Shown here piece by piece: positions 49,200 through 62,460 of a DNA stretch of 64,000 bases (within the stretch, counting starts at the first letter, position 1; each line of letters starts with the position of its first letter). This DNA is from Helopsaltes ochotensis (lineage: Eukaryota; Chordata; Aves; Passeriformes; Locustellidae), in NCBI GenBank assembly GCA_013400155.1, contig VXBM01001094.1, positions 95,189 to 159,188 of the forward strand, given 5' to 3'. A model generated the notes under the pieces. That model had not been told where the DNA came from. It did no database searches and saw nothing but the letters and a program-made list of their open reading frames with translations. The translations under genes were made by a program, and so were the position numbers.

Positions 49200-52100
49200 T
49201 TCAAAAGCTGGGGAGTTGATCCTGCTTCCATTTAACTTAATGGGAATTCTGCCATTAATTTGGTGAAGTAAGTTTGGATGCTAATGCCGTACCCAGAACG
49301 TGTGGGTATGGTGTGGTTCACATTATTTCTGTAGATGCTTTGGGAAATCCTTTTCCTAAAAGAGCTCATGGACTCTTTTGGTGAGTACGGGTGTGGGAAC
49401 CTGTTTTCCCTGCCTTGAGGGACAGCATTTTCCTCACTGTGGTATCACTGAGGATCTGTCTGAGCTGCTGGTCCACGGTCAGGTCAGGGATTCAAACATC
49501 AAGTGGTGCTGCTGTTGTGTTATGATGTAACAAATGTTCCTGCGTGGTTTTATTCATCGTTTTAACAATGTGCTGTAGGAGCAGAGCACAATCTCTGCTC
49601 TCCATCTGTACGTTTCCTTTGGTTTCTGATAAGGGGAGCCGTGCAGGGTTTGCATGGCTCTCCAGGGGCACGCCTGACCTCTGGAGAGATGGGAGTTCAT
49701 TTTCCCAGGAAAAATGGAGTTTCGTTGTGGAGCACAGCATTGCAGATATGGTGGAAAATGGAAGCTTGATTTGCTCCTAACTGTCCATAAACATTCAGGG
49801 AGTTCATGACGAACTTTCCATCCAGCTGTTTCAACTCCTGTGAGACCTGTGACAATGTGACAGAATAGTGTCAGGAGAAATCATAGACTTGGCAGCGCTC
49901 TATTGAGTTAACAGACTGTGATGCAATGTAATTGCTGGTGAGAAATCTTGATTATTTGAAAAAGGCACCAGGAAACCATAAAATCTGACCTTTAACCACA
50001 CCACAATTAAGGTCAAATATTGATAACAGAACTTAAAGTGAAACTGTTGATACACGGCTGTACTTGCAGGTTTAACATTATTCCAAAATTAGTGTGTTTT
50101 AGACTGGACACTCAAGCAGTGTAGGACAGGACAATCCCACTAAGATTGAGAGAAACACATCTAGTTTTTCACATCCTTAGATGCTGGCAATATGCTACAA
50201 TATTAGAGACTGGTTTTCCTGCTTGAAATCTTTCAGATTTTGGGGTCTGTGATATTCAGACAAGAAATGAATATCTTGATAGTGCTGGACGCCCAGCTGG
50301 CAGCCTGAATCCCTTTCAAGCTGCAGGACTCGTGCCATTTGAATGGTGTTATTTATTTGGGACAGCTGGGGCAAGCTATTGACAAGTGTTGGAGCAAAAT
50401 CACACAAAATCAACAGTCAAGTCCCTGTGCAATTTGGTCACTCACCCAGAAGTGTTCTGTAGTGCTTAGAGGAACTTGAAACTGAATATTTTTTCCAACA
50501 AGTGGGTTAAATACGTTTACTGTAGCTGAAGAGAGATGAAGAAATTCTGGTTACCACACTTAGTACAGTGAGTAAAATGGCACATAGTGATGGTTGGGGC
50601 TAAAGGGGGATGTGGGAGAACCTGGTAGTGCTGGAGAAGACTTCAGTGATGCTCATTCCACCCCAGATGCTCCTTATCACACTTCCCAGGAATCCACCAC
50701 TTCCTTGGGCTTGTGCTTTGGGTATCAAAAAGAGAAAGAAGCTGATACTGGTGTGTGGGCTCAGGCAGTGTTAAAGGCAGGGTGGGATGGTGAGGAGAAC
50801 TATAGTTTACTGGTCTTGGATATTTAAGCTTTTCTGATGCTGTTGTTTTCTGCTTAAACGGGCACTTTTGAGAAACAGGGTGTATGTCCAGCCAGGTGCC
50901 AACAAGTCAGTTAACAAATGAGAATTCATTTCTGCTGTTGCTGGTAATCAAGGTGAAATGTCATTTCAGTTTTAAATGGAGGAAGGATAGAACCAAACTT
51001 TTTGTGTGGCGCTGGGTTTTAAGTGACTTGGTAAGCATGAGAGGTTTTTAAATCCTTCCTCTGGTTTAATGAGTGAGTTGTATTGAGGCAGATTGGGAAA
51101 CAATACTCGCTTACGTTTGATTACCTGTAATTCCTAGGATAGTCCGTGGTGCTATAGAAGCCAGCTGGTGACTTCAGAAGGAGAGCTGTCCCAGCCTGCT
51201 CATGTTGCTCCTGGTCCCATAGGCCAAAGAAAGTGTTTTGCTGTGTCCAGGTGTATTCATTTCTTCACTTCTTGTCTGCAGTGCTCCAAGAAATGCCTAG
51301 GGGGTTGCACCACTGCTACTATTTGTGTACTTGCTCTTGAGTAGATTCCCCTGTGACTGCAGAGAGGATGATTATTAAAAGAATCAGTCTTTTCATTTTA
51401 TCTGAGTTTAAGCTGCAACACTGAATGTATATGGTGTTTGGATTTCAAAGATGGCGAAGGAAGATTTTTTTTTTTTTGAAGAAAACAAACATTAAAGCAG
51501 TTTTGGAAGGAGAGATGGACATTTTCTTCAGCCTTTTTCTGATACTGCACATATTATCCTTTTTATTACAAAACATTTGCTCCATTTTTGCAATTGTTTA
51601 GTATTTCTAGATGGTCTAAAAATCTTACACTAGAAAATTTTAACCAAAAACCCTTGGAGAGAAGAATTTACTGTTACACATAAATTTGGACTGTAACTAC
51701 ATTTTTGGAAAAGACTTTTTTTCCGTTGCAAAAGCTTGTCATAGTTTTGGGTGTTTCCAGCTGTGGGATACTTCTGACTTTCAGTTTTTGTGACTGATAT
51801 CCATCTGAGTTGATACTGGGATTAGCCTGGGAGAGAAGTGGAAGCTGGGGGAACTGCTGCTGTTAAATTCTGCAGCCAGGCAGTTGATGATAAAGAAAAA
51901 TTTTGTGCAGGAGGCTGAGGAATTTCATGGAGCCCGTTCCTACATTCCCCTATAGCAAGACTCCCTATGGGATCAGTGCAGAGTTCTGTCAGAGCAAGTC
52001 CAAGGAAACAATGTCCATTGTGTCCATTTATACAGTCCAGCCATAAAACACACTCTGGGACAAAAAGAATTTGTTGTGATATAGTTGTGCTTGGGTCATG

Positions 52101-52209
52101 ATTAGAGCGCAGTAGATCAGTTTAAATGAAAAGCCATAAATTTGAATTTTATCTCATTTTGTGGGGCTGCAGTTGAGCATTATCTAATCAGGTATTGGTT
52201 AGCTAAAGT

Positions 52210-52340
52210 ACAAATCGAACAGGGGGTCACTGGACAAGGGGAAAGGTCGAGCTTTTTTGCAGTTTGTCACGGGGGTTTTAGTGTTTGCCGGCAGCCCGAA
52301 TATCCGAGGGGGTCGGGAGGCTGCTGCTCGGTGCTTGTTT
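52210..52340. other. CpG-bearing block beside the poly-T tract
   Basis: Eight CpG in about 130 bases (CACGGGGGTTTTAGTGTTTG, CCGGCAGCCCGAATATCCGA), embedded in AT-rich sequence. CpG retention suggests either a regulatory element or low methylation. Confidence 0.4.
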
Positions 52341-52402
52341 GAAAAGGGAAAATTGACTGCTGCTTAATCAACAAAGAAAACAAGCTTTTAAGGGATGGCA
52401 GT

Positions 52403-52404
<2 letters not shown>

Positions 52405-52475
<71 letters not shown>

Positions 52476-52478
52476 NTT
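52405..52478. repeat. Poly-T tract, about 74 nt, with one undetermined base
   Basis: A run of 71 T followed by a single N at 52476 and two more T. The N suggests that the assembler or polisher could not resolve the end of the homopolymer. It directly follows a CpG-richer block. Confidence 0.85.
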
Positions 52479-54249
52479 AACAAAAGCGAGGCAACACAAA
52501 TTTAGTGATTTCATCGTGGTTCATGCCCTGCTATGAAAAACAACTGGGAGAGTGTTTCAAAGCAAGGTTTTGGGTAGGTCGCCAAAGCACACGCACCTAC
52601 CTTCGACCAGAGGAGGGCCAATATCCAAATTCAGGCCCCTCGCTGCTCTGGCAAACTCAAAGTCTCATTCATGAGAAGAAATTCTTCACAGCTCTTTTGA
52701 TCCTAAACTTTTATTTCTTTACTAGGAGGGCAAAACCAGGAGCAATAAACTCTAATAAATCAAACCTGTCACAGAAGTAAAAAAAATATTTTAGAGCTTT
52801 ATAAAGCAGCATATAATCTGTTTATAGAGCAGAGTATATTTTCCTGTCATGCCAGTGAGCCTGAAAAACAACTCATATTTGGTAGAGTATGCTTGAGCTG
52901 ATGCTATTACTTCTAAATGGAAATTAGGAGGCCATTTGGCTATTTATTTATGTCTCCTCTAACATTTTTCATGTGAGTCCTTGGAGAAAATTGCACAGCT
53001 TCCTAAAAATTGTTCTGGAGTACAAGCTTCCCACTGGTTTGTAGGGACTGGAATAGTTGCAGTTTGAAGCTTTAATTCTGCACTCTTTTGCTTTCTTTTG
53101 GCAGTTTTAAAAATTAAATTTATTTAACATTCTGGGGTTTAGGTGTACTATACATTGCTATGAAAATTAAAAAATGTGTTTAAAAAAAAAGTATAGGTTT
53201 TTAGACATGAAATCTAATATGTATGCTCCCAAATCTGGGTTGTAGCACCTAAACCAATAGCTTGGTTTTCTTAGCATTCAAAAACTTCTACTGTAATCAG
53301 TGGGAGTTACCAACTAATTCCTTTGTACAGATGTTAGCCCCTATTTTTGGGTCCTCCTTTGGAAAAAATCTATGCCAGAGTGTTGAAAGCAGCATTTGCT
53401 TGTTTGTTTTGTTTTTAATATAAACAGAGCAAAGAGTCTTGTCTTCTAAATAACTTTCATGTGCAATTCACACATCTTAAAACTCGGGTTAAGCTATTCT
53501 TAATAAACAGTGACAGTGCTGAGGGAAATAACTCCCTCATAGTCAGGAAAATCACTCTGGGAGAGAACAGTAGATAATTTTTTTTTTTTAAAGAAAAATA
53601 GAAGGAACAAAAACTTCATCACTTGTGAATATTTTGCTTTAGGATAATGGAGCATGTCCTTGTGTTAAATAAAAACACCCCTGATTTTCTGCTGTTGTTT
53701 GACACTTTCACACTGCCACAGGTCTGTGAGTTTTACAGACCAAATCTTGGCTTTTTTTTTGAATTGTTTTCAACAGCATTAACATGCAAAACAGCACCAC
53801 ACTCAGCCAGGTGGTTGGAAAGCAGGGAAGTATAATACAGATTCCTTGCCTAGGTTTTCTCCTTTCATATGGATTGCAGTGGTATAGAGACTCCAGGGAT
53901 TTTTGCAAAATTATTATTGAAGCAAAACCAGAAACGAGGACGTGGGCTATTCTGTTATTTGGAATTAAAAAAGGAATGATTTGTTTTATAGTGGGAGGTG
54001 GGGCTGCTTTTTGATCAATGCTAGACCAATCTAGCCTTGCAAGAGAGCCTGTTCTCCCCCAGACCAACAGATCATCCACTCCTGGCAGCTGCAGGTGGGG
54101 CTGACATCCCTTACCTCGTCTTCAGCTCATAGGTGATGTTTTATCCCGCTCGGAGCTCAGCTTTGCAAGGCATAGAGCACTCTGGCCGAGGTCCAGTAAA
54201 GCACTTAGGCACGAGCTTATCATCAACAGGATTACCCAGGTGTTTGAGC
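52479..54249. other. Intronic sequence, no gene seen
   Basis: AT-rich. A forward frame of 91 codons at 52505-52780 directly after the poly-T tract has no recognised domain. Confidence 0.5.
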
Positions 54250-54560
54250 TCAGCACGTGCTTAGCTGCGGTGTTGGGCCCTCTGTGAGGGACGCGGTGTT
54301 CGGTGCACATGGCATGGAGTTCACACTCCATCCTGCCTGGGCTGAGCGTGCACGAGGGTGCTTGAGACAGCCCCTCCGGAGCTGTGGACAAAAAGGACGT
54401 GGCTGCAAGGGTCACCAGCCCGAATTCTTCCGTTGTTTGAGTCTGGGTCTTGTGGTGAGGCTGAGCCCGGGTCGGAGGGGCTGCAGCAGGGCAGGCGGAT
54501 GCTGCCGCCTCACGAGCACAGCGCTGCCCTCAGAGAGGATGTCAGCACCACGCTCCAAGC
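54250..54560. other. CpG-rich patch in intron
   Basis: Roughly 17 CpG in about 310 bases, with a palindromic AGCACGTGCT E-box near its start (54252-54261). It lies about 5.6 kb downstream of the MECOM exon. No coding homology was recognised. Confidence 0.5.
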
Positions 54561-55719
54561 CAGCTCCCTGGCCTTATCACCAGCTTTCCCCCTGCCCGGA
54601 GAACACACAGTTTGTAATTGCAAATGAGCAAATATTAGGTCCTTGAATGGCAAGATACGAGCAGGTGGACTTGTCATTCAGTTTGAATTAAATGTATTGA
54701 TGGGAAAGGGGAGCTGTTGCTCCTTTGGGTTTTTCTGTGTGGGTGGAAGATGGTGAGGACAAGGGGGATCATTCAGCATTAGTCCATGTTGTTCTTGTTA
54801 TTCCTTACTTCCACCCTTCAATTCCTCTAATTCTTTGATTAATATGATTTAAGCAGAGTTTTGCATGAGGTTGGTGGGATGTGACACTCTGTTCTTTCGG
54901 ACAAAGACCACAACCTTCCCTTGGTCAGGCAAAGCTGCTGCTCGCTGGGAGGGGAGCACCAGATCTGCAGAGCTCCCTCCTGGGCTGGCCAGGGGAGGTG
55001 CTCTCAGAAAACCTTCAGCTCGGTATCACCCAAGGGAGCTGAGAGGCTGCAGTGGTTGCTGGAAGGGAGGTGCCACTCACCCCTGTCCTGAGCCAGCTCT
55101 GGCACTGGGGCTGTGCTCAGGGGGCTGGTGAGGCTCTGAGCCAACCCAGGGTCAGCGTGGCCACAGCGTCAGGAAGGGGCTTTTAGCCAGGGCAGGAGGC
55201 TGAGCAGCTGTTGGTGTGGCACAGCTGTAAAATCTCACAAAAGCTTTTGTCCCAGTGAAACCTGGAGTGGGGGTTGTGTAGAATTGATTGTTTCTCCACC
55301 CACAGTGGATGCTCCACCGTGTCCTTGACCTTGAGGGCAGGAAATCGCACATTTCATGGCACGGTCTAAAGCCACAGAAAGCTCTCTGTAGGTCTGTGTG
55401 TGTATTGCCCACAAAGCCACTGAGGTTTTAATTTAATCAGGAGGAGCATTAACTCCTGAGGGAAGCAGAGTGAAACCATAAGGGTCAAGTGGACTTAGAA
55501 GTAGGAAGGGGAGAAGGAAGTTTTGTTACCTTCTTCAGAGCAGAACCGAGAGGATGTTTCAGGAATTTGTATTTCTCTTCAGAGCAAAGAGATTTTTATT
55601 TATTTAAACATCACCAAGGTAGGTTTTGAGTTTGGTAACATTCTGTCCAAGCAGGTAAGAGCATGAAATTAATAGAGACAAAAGCTGCCATTGGAGTAGA
55701 TTTGAGATTATCAAATTAC

Positions 55720-57060
55720 AAAGAAAAATAAATGAGATACGCCACACATTCCTTTAGAAGACAAAACTGGTAAATTGAATTTAGCCATTAAGAAAGACTA
55801 CATCAGAAAGAAAAATAAAAAATATTAAACTGCAGAAAATAATAATTGCATCTAATAGAACTGACAAATAATCATAATTCTTCCCATTAAATAAATACCT
55901 TATAAAAAATTTATTATGAAATGCCACATTATGCGAGCCAGGATCCAAAGATGAGTTCTTTGCATTAAGTACAGTAGATGCCATTAAGGAAAACAGTCAA
56001 TATGTCACTAAGCCACGGCCTGTAAAATTAAATTGATTTGGTAAATGTAAGTAAGATAGATCTGTTTGCTTTCATCATCAATTTTGAGTGGGTGAACAGG
56101 TGATGTCACCAACCTGGGAGCGATAAAGATGCAGGACCATCTGGAAAGCTTTGTGATGGATGGGCAACTGCTTTTGGATAGTGACAGTGCTGTGGTACTT
56201 TGTCACTTGGGATGCAGTACTTAATAACTTTTCAATACCATCATAATAAATTTCACTGCCTTATTAATATAGAAATGGTGAGTTATTACTGTGATGGCTA
56301 TTGTAAATAACAAGAGATGCAGCTGTCAGAAGCTGATTGTTTGGGCATGTTTCTTTAAGCAACACAGTTGACTTGGGATAATCAACGTATGTCTATATCA
56401 GCAGAGTTTATTGCTCTTGTCAAAAGAAAAAGCTGCATTATTCAAAAATTATATGAAGTCCGTAATAAACAAGTTTAATATATTATCAGACTTTTCCTAT
56501 AAGTTTCCTAACATGGGACAATAAATCACTTTTAATAATGCCTTTCTGTGTACAATAATATCCTTATGCTGTAATAATGTCCTTTCCTAACTATTCACCA
56601 AACAGAACTTCTGAAAAAACATAAAGGCATCTCGCACCCATCAGAACACTTACAAAATTAAATCTCCCTACTTCATTAAAAGGCTTCTTCTGATAGAAAG
56701 CTGATGGGCTCTGGCTGTGTCTTTCTTTTTTCTGTTTTAATTGAACAGATGTAGTTAAAAGTAATCTACGACAAAGAAATACAGACAAAATTATAACCAT
56801 GTGTCCCTAAACACTGGCAGGAAAGAGCATCTGTGGGTGTTTTATGAAAGCCCAGCACTGCTCCGTGACATTGCTGCTAATGTCATCGAGCTGAGGACTG
56901 GAGAGAAACAAAATGCACAGATAGCTGTTAGCAGAAGATGAATTACCAGATCAATCATTTAGCACCATTCAGGGTATTACACCATTGTTCCCCGGGAAGA
57001 TAATTAAATCAATGATGTCTTTCTTATTTGTGTAGAGAGCCACGAACTTGTAAAGAATAT
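55720..57060. promoter_or_regulatory. Candidate conserved non-coding block
   Basis: A long AT-rich stretch, free of repeats and GC-rich islands, with many ATTA/TAAT words interspersed with less AT-biased words such as ACATTATGCGAGCCAGGATC near 55930. This texture is common in developmental enhancers in long vertebrate introns. Open frames are all short. Confidence 0.25.
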
Positions 57061-60000
57061 CCAAACCTCCTTAAACATATTATTGTTGGATTTTTTTTTT
57101 GTTTAAACCCTGCTCAGACTTTGTCTTTCAGGCTCTAGCTTTGTCCCTCTTTTCAATTAAATGTCTCTCCACCATTTCTATGACTGCTGAAAAGAGAGCC
57201 AGCAGTCTATTAACAGGCAATAAAGTTCAGGAAGCCTAAGACTAGTTTCTTGGGTCAGAGGTGAAAATTGCATACTAAATGAAACAAAGGTGTGTCTTGA
57301 TGGCTCAACAAGCAGTGGAGAGACGAGCATACATGTGGGCAGGAGGGGATGGTCATCATTAAACAGAAGCAAATGAACAGAGGAGTTGGGGTACGGCAAG
57401 ATGCTCATTAACCCAGATGAACACACGTGCTCCAGAGGACACAGCACTGAGGTTTGATGCTTAACAATGGCATTGCAATCTGGGCGTTTGGTCTAATAAA
57501 GACATTGAAAAACTTGAAAAACAAAATAAATTGCCCATATTTTGTTTGCTAGAGCCTGCAGATGAGGATATATTAATCAGATGCATGAAAGAAGTATACT
57601 TATTTGGAGATAAAAAAACCAGAAAACTGTAATTGGCTAATAGGGTATTTCTACCCCAGAGAGTACTAATCTGGAGCTTTATTGTCACCACAGCCCTCAT
57701 GTTTCCTGGCTGAATGGTAGGTGGCACGCACAGGAGTGAGGACAGAGCTTGTCATAATCCTGCCTGACTTTCTGATGGCGCTAACTTTGGCGCATACAAT
57801 ACTCGTTAATTTGGGAAAGAAACACAAATGTTAAGTGGCCCTTCCTTTAAGAGCACAGACCTCGTGTTTAGTGTGGAAAGATGTAAAAGAGCCCACAAAA
57901 AGCATAACATTTCATCAGGTGAGGCCTACGGCCTAAAGGGACTCTGGTGTATAGTGGGTTTCCCAAAGTGTTGTTCTTAGTCTTAACTTGATGAAGTGTA
58001 TTGGCAACACGCACAGAGTGGGCTGTGCTGGAGACCCTGGAGCTGCTCAGGATTTCCAAAAGGAACCTTCAGCGCCCTCCTGTCCTCTTGAAACGGCCTC
58101 GTGTGGCCAAACGGGCTTTCCAAAAATGGTAGCTATTTGCTATGCGGGTGTTTTACTAAAAAATAAATCTGGATGTGAATGTTTTCTAAGAGATTTGTGG
58201 TCGCGGTGTTGCAAAACTGTGGTAGTAATGTCGATTTTGGGCAAAGAAAGGTAAAGCTCTCCTGGAGGGGGAAATGGAAGTTTGGGAGTAGGAAAGCTTC
58301 AGCGTTACTGTATTTACAGAAAATATTCTATAAAGGTAAATGGTAAATACTGATCTAGTGATAACCTTGAAATAAGGCAAAAATTGCATGTGAATATAGA
58401 AGTGACTTTTCTTTCCAGTCCTAGCTTGGCGTCTACCTGTTTGGAATATGTACCTGTGTAGGCAGACAAATGAGCAATTAACAAGAAGAGAAAACAATTT
58501 TTCTGTCTTTAATACTAAACCCAGAAATGACCCTTCCAAACCCTCTGTGCCTGCAGAGCAAAATGGTGTTGATGGCTGGGGTGAGCAGCAACGTGCTCAG
58601 TGCCTTGCCTTTGAAATACACCTCCTCTCTTGCACAGAGAACAGTATTTTACTGTTTTCCCCCAGTTAAGACTGTGTCAAGAGGCCTTTCTTAGTATTTG
58701 TCTGTAGTATTTCTGTGATCTCAAACTGCATTTTCATCTACCTGCTGACCCTGGCCTGTGCACTTCTCTTTGCTTCCTTCATCCCTGTTCTCCTCCTCTC
58801 ATATTTGGTGCTGCTGTTCTCCACATTGTCCCAAAACCTTGGAGTCAGCAGGAATCCCTGTTCAGCCTTGTGAAAAAATTCCTGCTTCTCAGCTTCTTCC
58901 AATCTTTTCTGAGTCCCATCTATCTCTGCCCTTTATATCTGGCCCTCATCTTCCTCAATTAATTTTTCAGCAGATCCGTGCCATAAGTGCCTCCAGCACT
59001 GGCTGTGCACATGGTTTGCTAACCAGGCTCTGATTGCCTTTTTGTGGCTGCATATACTTTAGTTTTCTACTGCATCTTTTCCTTTCTCAGCTCTCGTCAT
59101 GTCACTATTTCAGTGTCCCTCAGTTGATTTGATCTTGGGGCTTTCCCCCTGTTGTGGACACAGTTTGCTCATTCCTTCCCACAAACTCTTCCCTCTGCTT
59201 GGAGTATCACCAGTTCCACCCTTGGCAAAGCAGCTCAACCCCTACCAGTACGGACCCTCATTATTCCCTTTCAAAAGCTGATTTTCTCAAGTCATCTCAC
59301 CAATTTGATGGCTGGCATTGTTGCAAAAAAGGCAACATCTCAACTTCCCTCATTAAAGCCCTTTTCCCCTCACGCTAATGCAAACAGAGATGAATAAAAC
59401 ATGTTTTAGGCAGATTTCACAATAGTTTAAATAATTATTTGAAGATTATGACTTTAACAGAAGTTTCTGTGTGTAAAGAAACCCTCGTGGTAGGTATTTA
59501 GCTCAGGGAGAGTGACTTGTTTGGCATTTGCATTCAAATACTTTTGTGCTTCTGGAGCATTTTTAAGACTGGACTATCTGATCCCACCACCCATGACAAC
59601 AATGCAGAAGTAGAAAATGAAAATTCTGGTTTTCAGCCCCAGCATTCCTGAATAAAATTTGGCTGATTGCGACAGTATCATTTTGGGTGTGATTTTTAGT
59701 GGGTTTGAGTTTGAATGGGTTTAGAATAGGTGCTTGAGCAGCTTTTGTCCCCATGCTAATACCCCCATGCAGCAGTGGGAGTCAGGAGGAGTGAAATGAT
59801 GACCTGAAATAGCAGACGGCTCCAAACAGAGCTGGATTAATGTGAAGTGGGGCCCTGGTCCCGTCCAGCCAGGAAAGCCTCAGCCAGCCTGGAGGCACCC
59901 AGGCCCTGTCCCATCCAGCATCCCCACCATCAAACCCCACACCACAGAGATCCCCCCAAGTGGTCTCCAGCAGCCCTGACAGCACGATGAGCCCTGTGCC

Positions 60001-60726
60001 ATGCTGAGAAAAAAAACACAGCGGAGGGATTAAAACCCAACTTGCCCATATTCTGATGGGCTCTGTAGAATTTTTTTTATGTGTAACTTATAAATTTGAT
60101 GTGTTTGGAAAGGCTCAGTAGCACCGTTCCTCCTCCTGTGATATTGCCAGGCTCCCTCTGTAATGCTGAAGAAGAAAAAGAAAAACCAGCCTTAGTGTTG
60201 GGAATTATAAATAATTTGATGCAACAGGTTTAAGTTACCATTTTTGTGGTGAAAAGAAAAGCTTAGCATGATCCAGATTTTCCTTGGTTTCCTCCCATTC
60301 TGCTGAGAAGCAGAGGTATTCACGTTTCTTTGTCTAACAGTTTTATAATGTCTTAAGAGATTAACAGTGAGCATGAATGAGGGGCTGAGGATTAGACGAC
60401 AAAAAGCCCGAGCCGTCCACTACCTTGTTTGCACATTTTACATTTTTCAGCATTGCCGAGTGAGTATAGAAAACTAAGGAAAGATAATAAGGACCAGAGT
60501 CCCAAAAGTGTTTAGTGATTCAAAAAAATTCAGATGCCATGTCAGAACTGACAGAATGATGGAGCATTATGTGGCAGGACCCACTTTTTTGTCTTAGGGT
60601 AAGCTCTCGCCCTGAGTGAATGCAGATGTTATCGCAGGATCCCAGACAGACAGTCAGTGAAATGTGACAAGCTGTCAGCAAAGTTACACTACGTTGAGTT
60701 TGCTAAAATATCCCAAAGCTTCATAC

Positions 60727-60762
60727 NNNNNNNNNNNNNNNNNNNNNNNNNNNNNNNNNNNN
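60727..60762. other. Assembly gap (36 N)
   Basis: A run of N followed directly by A17. No gene is interrupted. Confidence 1.
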
Positions 60763-60779
60763 AAAAAAAAAAAAAAAAA
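60763..60779. repeat. Poly-A run at the edge of an assembly gap
   Basis: A17 directly after the N run, suggesting that the missing sequence is at least partly a longer A tract. Confidence 0.8.
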
Positions 60780-61849
60780 GGGATTAAAAAAAGAAATGGT
60801 TACAGTAACCTTTCCAGTCAGCGATCCTTTGAATGGTTCAGACGCGGCTGTAAAGTTTTTTAAGAGTAGAGGGAAAATGATTTTCTGAAATATTTGGAAG
60901 GTTACATTGGCATCAGTGAGATTTGTGAAGGCAAAGCGCGGGGTAAGGCTGTTAACCACATGTCAGAGTGTGTCAGTCATTCCCCGAATGATTGGGGTAT
61001 TTACCCCTGTGAAATGCTTAGTCAAATCAGTAATAGCAGCCAGCACAAGTGAGCCTTGCCCATGCTCAGCTTGGTTTTCTCTTTAGCAGGGTATCAGCTT
61101 CAAAACAGGGGAGTTATAAGCAATTATAATTCCTTGACTGGTTTGGGGTTTTTTGGGGTTTTTTTAGCCTCAAAATTAGATGCAAACAAGCGGGTAAAAT
61201 TGCAAACTGAATAGTGAAAAGGATGTCAAGTGAACTGATTAAAACACGCTCAGAAAATAAAAATATATGTCAGGGCAAATCAATGCAAATGATCTGAATT
61301 CAGATGCTCTGAAGTCATAATGAGGCTCAGAAAATGACTTTTGTTTTGAATTTTGGGTCTGTAAGAGATATTTGATTTGTAAATATTGTAACAAGATACA
61401 AGCTTTTAAAATTTTGTGTAGAAAAAGAAGGGCTCCGTTCTCCATAATCCAAAATATTTAACTTTCGAGAAATCTGCAGGGAGGTGATGCTATTTATATG
61501 CCAATGTACTTCCAGGACTGTGCTGTTTTCTTCTTTTAATACTTCATTATATAGAAAATATAAATATAATCTGGGAAAGTCAAATATTTTTATAGATGCA
61601 ATCGATTTTCACTTTTGAATTAGGACAGACTCAGATTCAAGCTTTTACATAATTAGAGGACAGGGAGCTTAAAATACTGATGTTTTCAATTTATTTCACA
61701 GCTTTATTTTAAAGGTATATTTCCTTATACAGGCGAGTAGATTTTGATTTGAAAATGCTAAAGTAAATTGCCTATCTCTTTTGAAAGTAATTATATATAT
61801 CATTCAGAGAAAACCCCTTAATAGTTTGTATTCTTGTCTTATTACTGTT

Positions 61850-62460
61850 AGCTTAAGCCTAAATTTAATGAGAAGGCTGTTTCTAGCGGCACAAACTAAT
61901 ATATTTTGCTAGAACAGGAGTTGCAGTATGTTTGTTCTCCTGGAAGCAGAGCAGAATAATGCATGTGATTTATAATCAATTTAGGTCTGCTTTGGAATAA
62001 GATGATCTTGCATTATTTGTTTCCATACCCTGCAAATATTAATTTGCTTCTAGAGGCAGGGGAGAAAGGGAAACGCAGGCAGCCACAATTTAGTGCAATT
62101 TGTGTTACAACAAAATGTATTACCAGCCAACACAACAACCTTGCGGACTGGGGAAAGCGGGATGCAAAGACACTCGGGAGATAACATCTCACATAGTGTT
62201 TTTGCAAAAAAAAAACCCCAACAAACCTTCGAAGTAAACAATCCAGCTAAATTAAGCATATGGAGGAAATGATTGAGAATATGTTTAGCTGGTAATCGCA
62301 CTCATGCCGAAGTTTTAAATTTCATCTGTCTGCTCAGATCTATTGTGATCCATTAAGTGGCTTCCTTTTTTTCCGACAAATTGAATGCTGCAACTGCAAG
62401 GAGCTCTTTTGTTCTTTTAATTCAGTCAGCATGGAAATGATTTTCTCATTTCAGGCCCTT
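61850..62460. promoter_or_regulatory. Candidate conserved non-coding block
   Basis: Repeat-free sequence mixing AT-rich words with CpG-bearing words that would normally decay (TTTCTAGCGGCACAAAC near 61880, CTTGCGGACTGGGGAAAGCG near 62140, GGTAATCGCACTCATGCCG near 62290). Retained CpG in an AT-rich setting is suggestive of constraint, but this is inference. Confidence 0.25.

Larger units (their letters stand above)
48755..52209. other. Intronic sequence, no gene seen
   Basis: Follows the exon. Apart from the CTCF-like site and the downstream direct-repeat copy, no feature could be supported. Confidence 0.55.
57061..61849. other. Intronic sequence, no gene seen
   Basis: AT-rich with one assembly gap (60727-60762). 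It includes a GGGGTTTTTTGGGG-type tract near 61145. No coding evidence. Confidence 0.55.

Noticed and set aside
60657..60959. Open frames spanning the N gap
   Set aside because: The frames exist only because N bases were read through.
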